This document shows, in pieces, positions 35,457-45,120 of a DNA stretch of 64,000 bases. The DNA is from an uncultured Candidatus Actinomarina sp. (GTDB taxonomy: Bacteria; Actinomycetota; Acidimicrobiia; Actinomarinales; Actinomarinaceae): contig CACJUH010000002.1 in the NCBI GenBank assembly GCA_902596545.1, forward strand, positions 1-64,000. Direction: 5' to 3'. A program made the translations under genes and the position numbers. The notes under the pieces are model-generated. The model was given only the letters and a program-made list of their open reading frames with translations. It ran no database searches and had not been told where the DNA came from. Position 1 is the stretch's first letter, and each line of letters starts with the position of its first letter.

Positions 35457-35729
35457 ATGGCAAATATAGAATTTCCAGAAGTTAAAGACAGAGATCCAAA
35501 TTCTGAAATAGATATGGACATCTTAAATGACACGATCGAGTACATAAGACCCGCTGTTCAGGCAGATGGTGGCGATATTAAGTTAGCTTCTGTAAATGAC
35601 GGTGTTGTTAACATCGAAATGCTAGGAGCATGCCAAGGTTGTCCATTATCCATTGCAACTTTAAAAAGTGGAATAGAGAGAATTCTTAAAGATAAAGTTC
35701 CAGGTGTAGTTGAGGTAATAGCTACCTAA
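35457..35729 (+). CDS. NifU-like C-terminal (Nfu) Fe-S scaffold protein
   Basis: A 90-residue Nfu domain. AVQADGGDIKL and the CxxC cluster-binding motif in GACQGCPLSIATLKSGIE define the family, which assembles and passes 4Fe-4S clusters. Korab, GltB and other Fe-S enzymes here would be clients. It is 3 bases after murA, an unrelated gene, and its stop abuts the stop of the convergent lipoprotein gene. A separate Nfu N-terminal-like protein is encoded at 52840. Confidence 0.85.
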   Translation: MANIEFPEVKDRDPNSEIDMDILNDTIEYIRPAVQADGGDIKLASVNDGVVNIEMLGACQGCPLSIATLKSGIERILKDKVPGVVEVIAT

Positions 35730-36338
35730 TTAATCTAACTGACTTGTGTAAAAATTTAGACCAATCAATAAACCCTTATCAACTAATGGCTCAATAATGT
35801 ACTGAACTTTGTTTAAGGTTAAGCTACCGCCTAATTGATCAGGCGTTGAAACCTCATCATATAAACCTAATTTACTAAGTACTGATTCCCTTCCATCTTT
35901 ATCAAGAGTGTCGTCAGCCATAGCAACAAGGATTAAAAAAAATAATTTTGTTCTTTGTGATGCGGTCTCATCACTGACAACTGGTGAAAAGAACTCGACA
36001 CTTGTGACAGTATCGTCTTCAACTATCAAATTTATAGCAAAAGAAACTGGTGTTTGTTCTAATTTACCAAACTGATAAAAAAGAACTGTTTGTTCAGGAC
36101 TTGCCCATCTCACTTCATCAGGATTGATAGAGAAATATAAAACGGTATCTTCATCATTTGCAATTTCCGAGATTAGTTTGTTCCAATTCGATACATATTC
36201 AGATGTAGATTTTCCTAAACCTTTAGTAAATATTATTACATCGTTAGTTTGTGATTCCGTTTCAGTCGTTTCTGTATCTGTTGAGCTACAAAAGGAAATT
36301 AATAACGCAAACAAAAGAAGAGAAGTAATTTTTTTCAT
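35730..36338 (-). CDS. Putative lipoprotein of unknown function
   Basis: Starting at ATG 36338 the product has 202 residues with a positively charged, hydrophobic signal sequence (KKITSLLLFALLIS). A possible lipobox is ISFC (Cys17), followed by the Ser/Thr/Glu linker SSTDTETTETESQTND typical of lipoproteins. Phe at -1 of the lipobox is unusual, so cleavage could also be by signal peptidase I. The remaining domain has no recognisable motif. The longer frame to 36377 overlaps the SRPBCC gene more; with ATG 36338 the overlap is 4 bases (ATGA type). Confidence 0.55.
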   Translation of the reverse strand: MKKITSLLLFALLISFCSSTDTETTETESQTNDVIIFTKGLGKSTSEYVSNWNKLISEIANDEDTVLYFSINPDEVRWASPEQTVLFYQFGKLEQTPVSFAINLIVEDDTVTSVEFFSPVVSDETASQRTKLFFLILVAMADDTLDKDGRESVLSKLGLYDEVSTPDQLGGSLTLNKVQYIIEPLVDKGLLIGLNFYTSQLD

Positions 36339-36772
36339 TCGATTATTTCCTTTAAGTTTTTTAAATTCTTTTTCCAAATGTATTTTAAAACATAGCTACC
36401 AAAGAACTCTCCAATGACACCCCCAAGATAAATGGGAAATTTTAAAGTTTCTTCCCATTTAAATTCTGTCTGAGATTCATTTAGTGCTTTCAAATAGAAA
36501 ATACCTTCTCCTGTGACAATTCCTTCATGAATAACCCCAATAGATTCTTTCTCCTTCCACTCAGTAACAGTAATTATATCTGTTAACTTTATCGGACCTA
36601 CCTTTGTTAATACATTCATTTTTGTATCAATTCCAGAATTATTTTCTGAGAGAATATCAATTTTTACGGCATCTTCCATCCAATTTACATGGTTTTCCAT
36701 AACCTTTACTTCTTGCCAGACTGTATCTAGTGGTTTATTGATAATTATTGAAGTTTCTATTCTTTTACTCAT
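36335..36772 (-). CDS. SRPBCC/START-like domain protein
   Basis: A 145-residue single-domain protein. The opening SIIINKPLDTVWQEVKVMENHVNWM segment is the usual beta1-alpha1 of the SRPBCC (Bet v 1-like) fold, which binds small hydrophobic ligands and is found in polyketide cyclases and carbon-monoxide dehydrogenase G-like proteins. No catalytic residues can be assigned. It is divergent from the cysteine desulfurase gene by 44 bases and precedes the putative lipoprotein gene. Confidence 0.62.
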   Translation of the reverse strand: MSKRIETSIIINKPLDTVWQEVKVMENHVNWMEDAVKIDILSENNSGIDTKMNVLTKVGPIKLTDIITVTEWKEKESIGVIHEGIVTGEGIFYLKALNESQTEFKWEETLKFPIYLGGVIGEFFGSYVLKYIWKKNLKNLKEIIE

Positions 36773-36816
36773 TGCTTGTTAAACAATATTAGTTCATAAG
36801 TAAAATAAATATATAT

Positions 36817-37962
36817 ATGAAAAGAAATGATTATCTTTATTTAGATCATGCCGCTACAACGCCAATGCGTGAGAGCGCACTTGAGGCATTTAAAAATGCT
36901 GAAGAATTTGCATATGCAAATTCCGCAGGTGGTCATGAGTTATCCAGAAGAGCAAAAAACTTACTTGAAGAATCAAGAGATTTCATAGCCAGCTATTTTG
37001 GTGCTGCACCCAGCGAAATTACATTTACAAGTGGAGGGACAGAAGCTGATAACTGGGTTATAAAAGCGCCTTTTATTAATTCTAAAAATAGTCAAAATTT
37101 AGTAACTTCAAAAATTGAACATGAAGCTGTTCTTGCATCAGCTGAATGGCTCGAAACCCAAGGTCAGGAAGTTAATTATGCTAGTTGCAATAAAGACGGG
37201 CAGGTAGATATCAATGAATTTTTAGATAAATGCAACAAAGATACAGCTATTGCTTCTCTAATGTATGCAAACAATGAAACTGGGGTAGTTCAACAAATAG
37301 AAAAAATAGCTAAAGAGGTAAAAATTAAAAATTCAGATATTTTATTTCACTCAGATGTAGTTCAAGCAGTTTCTTCAGAAAAACTAGATTTTCATAAATT
37401 AGGGATTGATAGCGCAGCAGTTTCAGGGCATAAAATAGGTGGTCCAAAAGGAATTGGAATTATGTTTTTAAGTTCAAAATATAAACTTCCTAACTATTTT
37501 CATGGTGGAAAACAAGAATTAGAGAAAAGAGCTGGAACGGTAAACGTTTCAGGTGTAGCTGGCCTTGCTGCTGCTCTGAAGGAACATCAAGACAATTTTG
37601 ATAATGAAAAGAAAAGAATACTTCAAGAAAGAGAAATATTTGAAAATGAACTAAAAAACGCCCTAGAAATAAAAATTGTTGGTGAAAAAATTAATCGATT
37701 ATGTCACATTTCAAATATACAATTTAAGAGTGTTAATTCAGAAACATTAATGGTTGCACTTGATCTAAAAGGATTAGGTGTTTCAAGAGGTTCTGCATGT
37801 GCAAGTGGTGCTCAAAAACCTTCCCATGTATTAGTTGCTATGAATGTCCCTGATATTGACGTAAATAGTCATCTACGTTTTAGCTTTGGCTGGAATACTA
37901 AAGAGGGTGATGGGAAATATGCATCAGAAATTGTAATAAATACGGTAAAGGAAATTCTATGA
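36817..37962 (+). CDS. iscS: Cysteine desulfurase
   Basis: PLP enzyme that takes sulfur from cysteine for tRNA thiolation and Fe-S assembly. The 381 residues start YLDHAATTPM; the PLP lysine is in SGHKIGGPKGIG, and the persulfide cysteine loop is RGSACASGAQKPSHVL, a class I NifS/IscS arrangement. The gene runs straight into mnmA with a 4-base ATGA overlap, the usual actinobacterial partnership supplying sulfur for MnmA. Confidence 0.93.
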   Translation: MKRNDYLYLDHAATTPMRESALEAFKNAEEFAYANSAGGHELSRRAKNLLEESRDFIASYFGAAPSEITFTSGGTEADNWVIKAPFINSKNSQNLVTSKIEHEAVLASAEWLETQGQEVNYASCNKDGQVDINEFLDKCNKDTAIASLMYANNETGVVQQIEKIAKEVKIKNSDILFHSDVVQAVSSEKLDFHKLGIDSAAVSGHKIGGPKGIGIMFLSSKYKLPNYFHGGKQELEKRAGTVNVSGVAGLAAALKEHQDNFDNEKKRILQEREIFENELKNALEIKIVGEKINRLCHISNIQFKSVNSETLMVALDLKGLGVSRGSACASGAQKPSHVLVAMNVPDIDVNSHLRFSFGWNTKEGDGKYASEIVINTVKEIL

Positions 37963-39032
37963 GGATTCTAGTAGCAATGAGTGGAGGAGTAGATTCATCT
38001 GTAGTTGCAGGATTATTAAAGTCTCAAGGCCATGATGTAATTGGTGTGACTATGAAATTATGGGAAGGACCAAACGGTGAAATGCCTGAGACTGGATGCT
38101 GTACAGCAGCTGATTCAGAAGATGCCAGAAAAGTAGCAGCAAAACTTGATATTCCTTATTATGTTCTAGATTACACGGCATCATTTTCTGAAAATGTAAT
38201 TGATAATTTTGTAGACATGTATTCACAAGGCCTTACACCCAATCCTTGTGTTGAATGTAATAGATCAGTTAAGTTCGACCATTTCATTGATCAAGCTAAA
38301 AAATTAAATTGTGAAAAAGTCGCTACTGGCCATTATGCAAAAATAGTAAGAAGTAATAATTCTTTAGAGCTTCATAAAGCTGATTATCTTGAAAAAGATC
38401 AATCTTATGTTCTTCACATGTTAACCGCAGATAAACTACCAAAAATTGATTTTCCATTGGGTACTATTTCCAAACCTGAAGTGCGACAAATAGCCGCTTC
38501 ACTTGGTCTAAAAACTGCATTCAAAAAAGATAGCCAAGATATTTGTTTTGTAGGAAAAAAAGATTACAGAAATTTTGTAAGTAGTCGAATAGATTTTTCT
38601 TCGAGTGGAGATATTGTTGATAAAGACGACAATATTATTGGAACCCATGAAGGTGTTCATGAATTTACAGTTGGACAGCGAAAGGGAATACCAGGAGGGC
38701 AAGGACAGCCGAAATATGTCACAAAAATTGATGTTGAAAATAACAAAGTCTTCATTGGTTCTAAGGCTGATCTAACTACGAAGAATTTTATTATTGAAGA
38801 TGTTTCGTTTGTAAATGGTGAAGAGTATGAAAATCTTTCGATTCAAACTAGATATAACTCACATGATATTCCATGTAAATTAAAAAAGATTGATAGTTCT
38901 ACATATGAAATAGAACTTGATCAAGCTACATTAGGTGTTGCTCCAGGACAGTTTGGGGTTATTTACAACGATACCAAATTGATTGGTGGAGGAAGGATAT
39001 CATCTAAAATATTGGAAAATGTAAATGAATGA
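37959..39032 (+). CDS. mnmA: tRNA-specific 2-thiouridylase MnmA
   Basis: Adds the s2U34 thiol to tRNA-Lys, -Glu and -Gln wobble positions. The 357 residues have the PP-loop SGGVDSSVVA at the N-terminus, the nucleophile cysteine in NPCVECNRSVKF, and the second cysteine in DSQDICFVG. The sulfur donor would be the upstream cysteine desulfurase. Among its likely substrates is the tRNA-Glu(UUC) gene at 50564. It overlaps ligA by 8 bases. Confidence 0.95.
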   Translation: MRILVAMSGGVDSSVVAGLLKSQGHDVIGVTMKLWEGPNGEMPETGCCTAADSEDARKVAAKLDIPYYVLDYTASFSENVIDNFVDMYSQGLTPNPCVECNRSVKFDHFIDQAKKLNCEKVATGHYAKIVRSNNSLELHKADYLEKDQSYVLHMLTADKLPKIDFPLGTISKPEVRQIAASLGLKTAFKKDSQDICFVGKKDYRNFVSSRIDFSSSGDIVDKDDNIIGTHEGVHEFTVGQRKGIPGGQGQPKYVTKIDVENNKVFIGSKADLTTKNFIIEDVSFVNGEEYENLSIQTRYNSHDIPCKLKKIDSSTYEIELDQATLGVAPGQFGVIYNDTKLIGGGRISSKILENVNE

Positions 39033-41097
39033 AGAGTACGTAAATAAATTAATTAACAAACTTAGCAAAGCGGAACATGCATATTACGTATTAAATTCTC
39101 CGATAATGTCAGATGGTGAATATGACAAGTTATTCAACGAACTTAAGCAAATAGAAAATGAAAATTCTAAATTAATCTTTTCCTATTCGCCAACTCAGAG
39201 GGTTACAGGTACTCCAGATACAGCTTTTCAGGCAGTAGCTCATAAACAAAGAATGTACAGCCTTGATAATTCCGAAAACATTGAAGAGGTTAACAAGTGG
39301 ATAGAGAAAATCGAAAAAATAACAGATTTAAGTATATTTCCAATTACTGTTGAGCCAAAAATTGATGGTCTTGCAATTTCTCTTTTTTATAATGACGGTC
39401 TTTTAGTTCGTGGCCTTACAAGAGGAGATGGCATAGTAGGTGAAGACGTAACACATAATATTAAAACTATTAAAAATATACCTTTGTTACTTCCTAAGAG
39501 TGTAGAGGGTGAGATTGAAATTAGGGGCGAAATATATATGCCTAAACAAAGTTTTGAGAAATTAAACATTCAAAAAAGAAAAGACAAAGAAACTTTGGAA
39601 AATTTGACTAAAAAAGCAAAATCAAAATTAACAGAAGATGATAAAGAGACTATCAGAAATATTCGTTCGGAAGGAACATCTGAATTTATAAATTCGAGAA
39701 ATGCAGCAGCTGGATCATTAAGACAGAAAGATCCAGAAATAACTGCAAAAAGAGATTTGAGGCTTTTAGCTTATCAAATAATTGAACATGATAAATCCAC
39801 CGTTGATAATTATTACGATCAAATAAATTTAATTGATTCATTGGGATTCAATGTAAATACTGTAAAAACTGCAAATAACATTGACGAAATTAACCAACTA
39901 CTAAATCAGATAGATGAAAGTAGAAATAATTATGAATATCAGATTGACGGTGCAGTATTAAAAGTGAATTCTAATTTAGTTCAAGATAATTTAGGCTACA
40001 CATCTAAAGCTCCAAGATGGGCTTTAGCTTATAAATTTTCTGCTGAAGAGCAAACAACTAAATTAATAGATATTAAATTACAGGTTGGAAGAACGGGTGC
40101 AGTAACTCCTGTTGCTGTTCTTGATCCAATCAATGTAGGTGGCGCACTTGTTTCCTTTGCAACATTACATAACCCAGATGAAATAAGTAGAAAAGATTTA
40201 AGAATAAATGATTATGTTATTGTAAGGCGTGCTGGAGATGTAATTCCAGAAGTCGTTACATCTATACCTGAAAGAAGAAGTGGTAACGAAATAGAGTGGT
40301 CACTTGATAAAAAATGTCCATGTGGCGATTTTGATATTGAATATATAAAAGATGAAAAAGTACCAAGGTGTTCTGGTGGTTACGATTGTAAAATTTCTAA
40401 AAAAGAAATGTTAATTTATTTTGCATCAAAATCCGGTCTCGATATTGAAGGATTAGGAAGAGAAACTGTCGAAACATTAATTACAAATAATCTTGTAGAG
40501 AGCTATGAAGATTTTTATTCATTAACTTATGAGCAGCTTATTTCCCTTCCGCAGTGGAAAGAAAAAAAGACCCAAAATCTATTAGAAGCAATAGAGAAAT
40601 CTAAAAATTCTGAAATAGAGAAATTATTACCAGCACTTGGAATTAGATATGTAGGAAAGCAAACCTCTAAGCTACTCATTAATACTTTCGGTTCTATTAA
40701 AAATATTTTTAGTGCTAGTAGTGAAGAAATTAACAATATACATGGAATTTCTGAGAGTGTTTCTAGTTCATTGATTGAATGGTATTCAGAGAATACTAAT
40801 CAAGTACTAATTAAGAATTTAGAAGAAATAGGCTTTAGAGTTTCAGAAAAGATTAAGAAGAATACTGGAAAATTTAATGGCAAAACATTTGTTTTGACTG
40901 GTACATTATCTAATTACACAAGACAGAATGCTACAAAAATAATTGAAGATTCGGGAGGTATCGTAACAACTTCAGTGTCAAAAAATACAGATTATTTACT
41001 TTTTGGTGAAAACCCTGGATCTAAATATGAAAAGGCTCAAAATCTAAAAGTTAGAACTATAAGTGAAAAGGATTTTGAAGAATTAATTAATAAGTAG
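39025..41097 (+). CDS. ligA: NAD-dependent DNA ligase
   Basis: Seals nicks in replication and repair. The 690 residues contain the adenylation Lys112 in EPKIDGLA, the OB fold, the tetracysteine zinc finger (CPCG and CSGGYDC) and the helix-hairpin-helix repeats. A C-terminal BRCT domain carries GKTFVLTGTLSNYTR. It overlaps mnmA by 8 bases and its 3' end overlaps a convergent hypothetical gene by 11 bases. iscS-mnmA-ligA-gat is an actinobacterial order. Confidence 0.97.
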   Translation: MNEEYVNKLINKLSKAEHAYYVLNSPIMSDGEYDKLFNELKQIENENSKLIFSYSPTQRVTGTPDTAFQAVAHKQRMYSLDNSENIEEVNKWIEKIEKITDLSIFPITVEPKIDGLAISLFYNDGLLVRGLTRGDGIVGEDVTHNIKTIKNIPLLLPKSVEGEIEIRGEIYMPKQSFEKLNIQKRKDKETLENLTKKAKSKLTEDDKETIRNIRSEGTSEFINSRNAAAGSLRQKDPEITAKRDLRLLAYQIIEHDKSTVDNYYDQINLIDSLGFNVNTVKTANNIDEINQLLNQIDESRNNYEYQIDGAVLKVNSNLVQDNLGYTSKAPRWALAYKFSAEEQTTKLIDIKLQVGRTGAVTPVAVLDPINVGGALVSFATLHNPDEISRKDLRINDYVIVRRAGDVIPEVVTSIPERRSGNEIEWSLDKKCPCGDFDIEYIKDEKVPRCSGGYDCKISKKEMLIYFASKSGLDIEGLGRETVETLITNNLVESYEDFYSLTYEQLISLPQWKEKKTQNLLEAIEKSKNSEIEKLLPALGIRYVGKQTSKLLINTFGSIKNIFSASSEEINNIHGISESVSSSLIEWYSENTNQVLIKNLEEIGFRVSEKIKKNTGKFNGKTFVLTGTLSNYTRQNATKIIEDSGGIVTTSVSKNTDYLLFGENPGSKYEKAQNLKVRTISEKDFEELINK

Positions 41098-41491
41098 TAA
41101 ATTCCCATTCAAATTCACCGTAGTCAGGTAAGCCAGTAATAGTATCCCAAATAATTCTTACATTATGCTTTCCAGGACCCCATGTTTCAAAAGCTTTGTT
41201 TGGACCAGGTTTCCAAATATAAACACCAGTTGCTTCAACATATTGGATTTCTTCTTTAGGAATAATGTAGTTATCAACAATTAAAGTAAGTTCATAACCT
41301 ACAGGAAAATCAATTTCTAACGAAACCTGTTGAGGAACTTGGTCATAAGGAAGTGGGTAAATGTTTTCAATAGCATTAGGAAGCTCTATTTCGTCGTTGT
41401 TATTTTGTGAAAACGATACACCCCACCAAATAACAAGAAATAACAAAACCGTTAATAAAAGAATAATAAATCTGTAAGTGTTCTTAGTCAT
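41087..41491 (-). CDS. Small membrane-anchored protein of unknown function
   Basis: The 134 residues have an uncleaved-looking N-terminal helix (about 7-24) and an extracellular beta-rich domain with the sequence PNAIENIYPLPYDQVPQQV. I recall a similar family of single-pass actinobacterial proteins near ligA, but I cannot name it. The 3' end overlaps ligA by 11 bases. Confidence 0.5.
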   Translation of the reverse strand: MTKNTYRFIILLLTVLLFLVIWWGVSFSQNNNDEIELPNAIENIYPLPYDQVPQQVSLEIDFPVGYELTLIVDNYIIPKEEIQYVEATGVYIWKPGPNKAFETWGPGKHNVRIIWDTITGLPDYGEFEWEFTTY

Positions 41492-41529
41492 ACATTAAAA
41501 TACTATCTAGGAAATAAAAAGAGACCAAA

Positions 41530-42342
41530 GTGAAATACAAAAATTTACAAGAAAAAATTGAAAATATTAATCTAGACGACCTATCCGAAGATGATATTTT
41601 ACATATAGAACAAACGATTAAAGAGTTAGATAATGGAAATATTCGAGTTGTTAATAATGAAAATGGAGAATGGTCTTTAAATGAGTGGGTTAGAGATGCT
41701 ATTTTATTATTTTTTTCAATAAGAAATTTAAAAGAAATAAGTGCTAATGACTTGATTTATTATGACAAATTAGAACCAAAAAAGAATTACAAAGATTTAG
41801 GCATCAGAGTCGTACCACCTGGAGTAGTTCGTTATGGTGCATTTTGTGAACCAGGCGTCGTTGTAATGCCGGGATTTGTAAACATTGGCGCCTATGTTGG
41901 TTCAGGCACTATGGTCGATACTTGGGCAACGGTTGGATCTTGTGCGCAGATTGGTCGCAATGTACATTTATCTGGAGGAGTAGGCATTGGAGGAGTTCTT
42001 GAGCCACCAGGAGCTATGCCAGTAATTATTGAAGACAATGCATTTATTGGTTCGAGATCAATTATTGTTGAGGGAGTTAGAGTCAAAAAAGGTGCAGTTA
42101 TTGGTGCAAATGTAACTATTACTGCTTCAACACCAATTATTGATGTCACCGGACGAGACCCTATAGAAATTAAAGGTGAAGTTCCAGAAAATTCTGTTGT
42201 CATACCAGGTTCAAGACCGAAAGAATTTCCTAGTGGTGTTTTTAATACACCATGTGCATTAATCATTGGCACAAGAAAAGAATCAACTGATGAGAAAACT
42301 TCTTTGAACGACGCACTTCGCACATTTGGGGTTGAAGTTTGA
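41530..42342 (+). CDS. dapD: Tetrahydrodipicolinate N-succinyltransferase (DapD)
   Basis: Succinylates tetrahydrodipicolinate in lysine and meso-DAP synthesis. The 270 residues contain the left-handed beta-helix hexapeptide repeats, with GTMVDTWATVGSCAQIG and LSGGVGIGGVLEP matching the E. coli-type enzyme closely. Mycobacterial DapD belongs to another, longer subgroup, so this proteobacterial-type sequence is notable. The start is GTG 41530. dapE follows with a 4-base overlap, giving two successive steps of the succinylase route. Confidence 0.93.
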   Translation: MKYKNLQEKIENINLDDLSEDDILHIEQTIKELDNGNIRVVNNENGEWSLNEWVRDAILLFFSIRNLKEISANDLIYYDKLEPKKNYKDLGIRVVPPGVVRYGAFCEPGVVVMPGFVNIGAYVGSGTMVDTWATVGSCAQIGRNVHLSGGVGIGGVLEPPGAMPVIIEDNAFIGSRSIIVEGVRVKKGAVIGANVTITASTPIIDVTGRDPIEIKGEVPENSVVIPGSRPKEFPSGVFNTPCALIIGTRKESTDEKTSLNDALRTFGVEV

Positions 42343-43382
42343 GCGTTGACACCACACTTCAAAAATTAATAAATATCGATTCAGTCACAGGAGATGAAAT
42401 ATTAATTTTAGATTTTATTGAAGAATTCTTATCAAAAAATAATTTTTCTGGCGAGATCATAAGAAATGATGGTGGAATAATTGCAATTCCTAAAAATTCC
42501 TCACAAAAAATAGCTTTAGTAGGACATGTCGATACGGTCCCGGTATCTAAAACTCAAAAAATAGAATTCGATGACACAGACACAATTCCTGGTAGGGGAT
42601 CTGTAGATATGAAAGGAGGAATTTCTTTAATCCTCCATTCTTTAGTTGAAGAAAACCAAGACATAGTAGGAGTATTCTATACAGCTGAAGAGGGGCCTTA
42701 TGAAAAGAATGGTTTAGGCGAGCTGATGCCAATCATATTAGGTAATAAGAATTTAGAATTCTCCATAATACTAGAACCTACAAACTGCCAGATTGAACTC
42801 GGATGTCTTGGAACACTTAATGCAAATATAAAATTAAAAGGTTTAGCTGCACACTCAGCAAGACCCTGGGTTGGAGATAATCCAATCTATAAAATTGGAG
42901 ATATATCAAAAAAAGTATCAGAGAATGAAATAACTTTACTAGATATAGAGGGGTTAGAGTTTAAACAAGTTCTCTCAATTACAACAGTATCTTCTGGTAT
43001 AGCAAACAACGTAATTCCAGACGAGGCACTTTTAAATATTAACTTTAGATTTTCTCCAGAAATGTCAAATGACGATGCTCACAATTTTATCAACAATATG
43101 TTCTCTGAATTTGGTGAAATCGAAATTACATCAAGTTCCGAAGGTGCAATGCCAAACTTAGATAATCCAAATGTTAAAAATTTTATATCCTCTACAGGTT
43201 TGTCTCCTAATCCAAAACAAGCATGGACAGATATTGCAAGATTTTATAGCCATGGAATACCTTCAGTAAATTTTGGCCCTGGAGATCCACTTCTTGCACA
43301 TACTGCTGATGAGCATGTTAGTAAGAAACAGCTATTAGAATCATATGAATTACTTATGAATTATTTAAGGGGAGTACAGTGA
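42339..43382 (+). CDS. dapE: Succinyl-diaminopimelate desuccinylase
   Basis: M20-family zinc peptidase that removes succinate from N-succinyl-LL-DAP. The 347 residues have the metal ligand sites GHVDTVP, GSVDMKGG and the TAEEGPY block with the catalytic glutamate. The TTG start at 42339 overlaps the dapD stop (TTGA). The actinobacterial-type length of about 350 residues fits. It ends 4 bases into gatC. Confidence 0.9.
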   Translation: MSVDTTLQKLINIDSVTGDEILILDFIEEFLSKNNFSGEIIRNDGGIIAIPKNSSQKIALVGHVDTVPVSKTQKIEFDDTDTIPGRGSVDMKGGISLILHSLVEENQDIVGVFYTAEEGPYEKNGLGELMPIILGNKNLEFSIILEPTNCQIELGCLGTLNANIKLKGLAAHSARPWVGDNPIYKIGDISKKVSENEITLLDIEGLEFKQVLSITTVSSGIANNVIPDEALLNINFRFSPEMSNDDAHNFINNMFSEFGEIEITSSSEGAMPNLDNPNVKNFISSTGLSPNPKQAWTDIARFYSHGIPSVNFGPGDPLLAHTADEHVSKKQLLESYELLMNYLRGVQ

Positions 43383-43669
43383 GTGAAAAATTTGATATTT
43401 CAAATATTGCGAAACTCGCATCAATATCTTTAAGTGATGATGAAAAACAAAAACTAAGTAGTGATCTCAGTGTAATTCTTGAACATGTTCAGGCACTTAG
43501 CAATTTAGAACTTGATACTAATATAGAAGACGTTTATATTCATCCACTTGAAAAAGAATTAGTTCTAGATGAAGATATTGAAAAACCATCTTTAACTCAC
43601 GATGAGGCACTTAGTAATGCTCCTAAAGCTTCAGATGGTAAATTTATAGTTCCTCCTTCACTGGAATAA
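43379..43669 (+). CDS. gatC: Asp/Glu-tRNA amidotransferase subunit C
   Basis: Small structural subunit that wraps around GatA and GatB. The 96 residues show the helical N-terminus (ISNIAKLASISLSDDEKQKLSSDL) and the conserved C-terminal ending DGKFIVPPSLE. The GTG start overlaps the dapE stop (GTGA). Two bases separate it from gatA. Confidence 0.94.
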   Translation: MSEKFDISNIAKLASISLSDDEKQKLSSDLSVILEHVQALSNLELDTNIEDVYIHPLEKELVLDEDIEKPSLTHDEALSNAPKASDGKFIVPPSLE

Positions 43670-43671
43670 TT

Positions 43672-45120
43672 ATGGAACTTTTAAATTTATCAATTCGTGA
43701 ACTTAACAATCTTTTTGTTAACAAAAAAGCTAAACCTTCAGAACTTTACTCAGAGATATTTGATCGTGCAGCAAATTCAGAAGCTGCGTTACATGCTCAT
43801 TTAAGCCTTTTTGAAGAAACTAATTTAGAAAAGGCAAAAAATTCTGATGAAAGATTTTCAAATTCGGAAAATGTTGGATTGTTAGACGGTATACCTTTAG
43901 CAATAAAAGACAATATCAATATAAAAAATGAAAAAACTACTTGTTCATCAAAAATGCTTTCAAATTTTATATCACCGTACAACGCGACTGTAATTTCTAA
44001 ATTAGATACTGAACAAGCAATCTATACCGGTAAAACTAATTTAGATGAATTTGCTATGGGTTCCTCTACTGAAAATTCGGCTTTTGGACTTACAAGGAAT
44101 CCTTGGAATACTGATTATGTTCCAGGAGGATCATCAGGAGGTTCTGCAGCATCTGTTGCTTCAAGGTCATCTATTGCGGCTCTAGGAAGTGATACCGGAG
44201 GCTCAATTAGGCAACCAGCATCCTTTTGTGGACTTGTAGGCTTTAAGCCAACATATGGTACGGTTTCCAGATATGGCTTAGTTGCATTTGCTTCTTCTTT
44301 AGATCAAATTGGTCCTATTTCAAAAAGTGTTGATGATGCAAGAATCATCTATTCTGCAATTTCAGGTCATGATAGTTTAGATTCAACATCAATAAATGAT
44401 GAACAAATTGATTTGCCATTTGATAAAAATGCAACAATCGGAATTGTTAAAGAACTTATGGAAGATGGAATCTCTGAGGAATCAAAAAAAGAAGTCGATA
44501 AAGTCATAGATATTTTAAAGCAAAAAGGATACAACATAAAAGAAGTTTCACTACCACTAATCAAACTATCAATAAGTATTTATTACTTAATTGCTCCTGC
44601 AGAATGTTCAGCAAATTTAGCTAGATTTGACGGAGTTAGGTATGGATTGAGAGTAGATGGAAAAACAAGTTACGAAATGATGGAAAATACAAGGGCTGAG
44701 GGTTTTGGAGATGAAGTAAAGCGCAGAATCCTCCTTGGAACTTACGCATTGTCTGCTGGTTATTATGATGAATATTACGGGAAAGCTCTCCGAGCAAGAA
44801 AAAAAATGGTTGATGAATTTTCGAGTATTTTTAAAGAATGTGATTATTTAATATCGCCAACTACACCAACTGAGGCATTCAAGGCTGGAGAAAAAACAAG
44901 CAACCCATTGGAAATGTATATGTCTGATTTATGCACCATTCCTGCGAACCTAGCTGGACTTCCAGCAATAAGCATTCCAACTGGTCTTAGTAGCAACAAC
45001 TTACCTTTAGGTGTGCAGATAATGAGTAAACCTTTGACTGACAATTCGTTATTAAATTTCTCAGAAATGTTAGAAAAAGAACTCGATTTTAATAGAACCC
45101 CAGAGGGTTGGTCTAAATAA
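43672..45120 (+). CDS. gatA: Asp/Glu-tRNA amidotransferase subunit A
   Basis: Amidase that releases ammonia from glutamine for transamidation of Glu-tRNA-Gln (and Asp-tRNA-Asn). The 482 residues carry the Ser-cisSer-Lys triad: Lys in AIKDNINIKN, cis-Ser in PGGSSGGSAASVAS and Ser in GSDTGGSIRQPASF. It is part of gatC-gatA-gatB and overlaps gatB by one base. Confidence 0.96.
   Translation: MELLNLSIRELNNLFVNKKAKPSELYSEIFDRAANSEAALHAHLSLFEETNLEKAKNSDERFSNSENVGLLDGIPLAIKDNINIKNEKTTCSSKMLSNFISPYNATVISKLDTEQAIYTGKTNLDEFAMGSSTENSAFGLTRNPWNTDYVPGGSSGGSAASVASRSSIAALGSDTGGSIRQPASFCGLVGFKPTYGTVSRYGLVAFASSLDQIGPISKSVDDARIIYSAISGHDSLDSTSINDEQIDLPFDKNATIGIVKELMEDGISEESKKEVDKVIDILKQKGYNIKEVSLPLIKLSISIYYLIAPAECSANLARFDGVRYGLRVDGKTSYEMMENTRAEGFGDEVKRRILLGTYALSAGYYDEYYGKALRARKKMVDEFSSIFKECDYLISPTTPTEAFKAGEKTSNPLEMYMSDLCTIPANLAGLPAISIPTGLSSNNLPLGVQIMSKPLTDNSLLNFSEMLEKELDFNRTPEGWSK

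Noticed and set aside
36335-36377. Start of the putative lipoprotein at 36377
   Set aside because: It would precede the signal sequence with a charged stretch and overlap the SRPBCC gene by over 40 bases; ATG 36338 gives a normal signal peptide.
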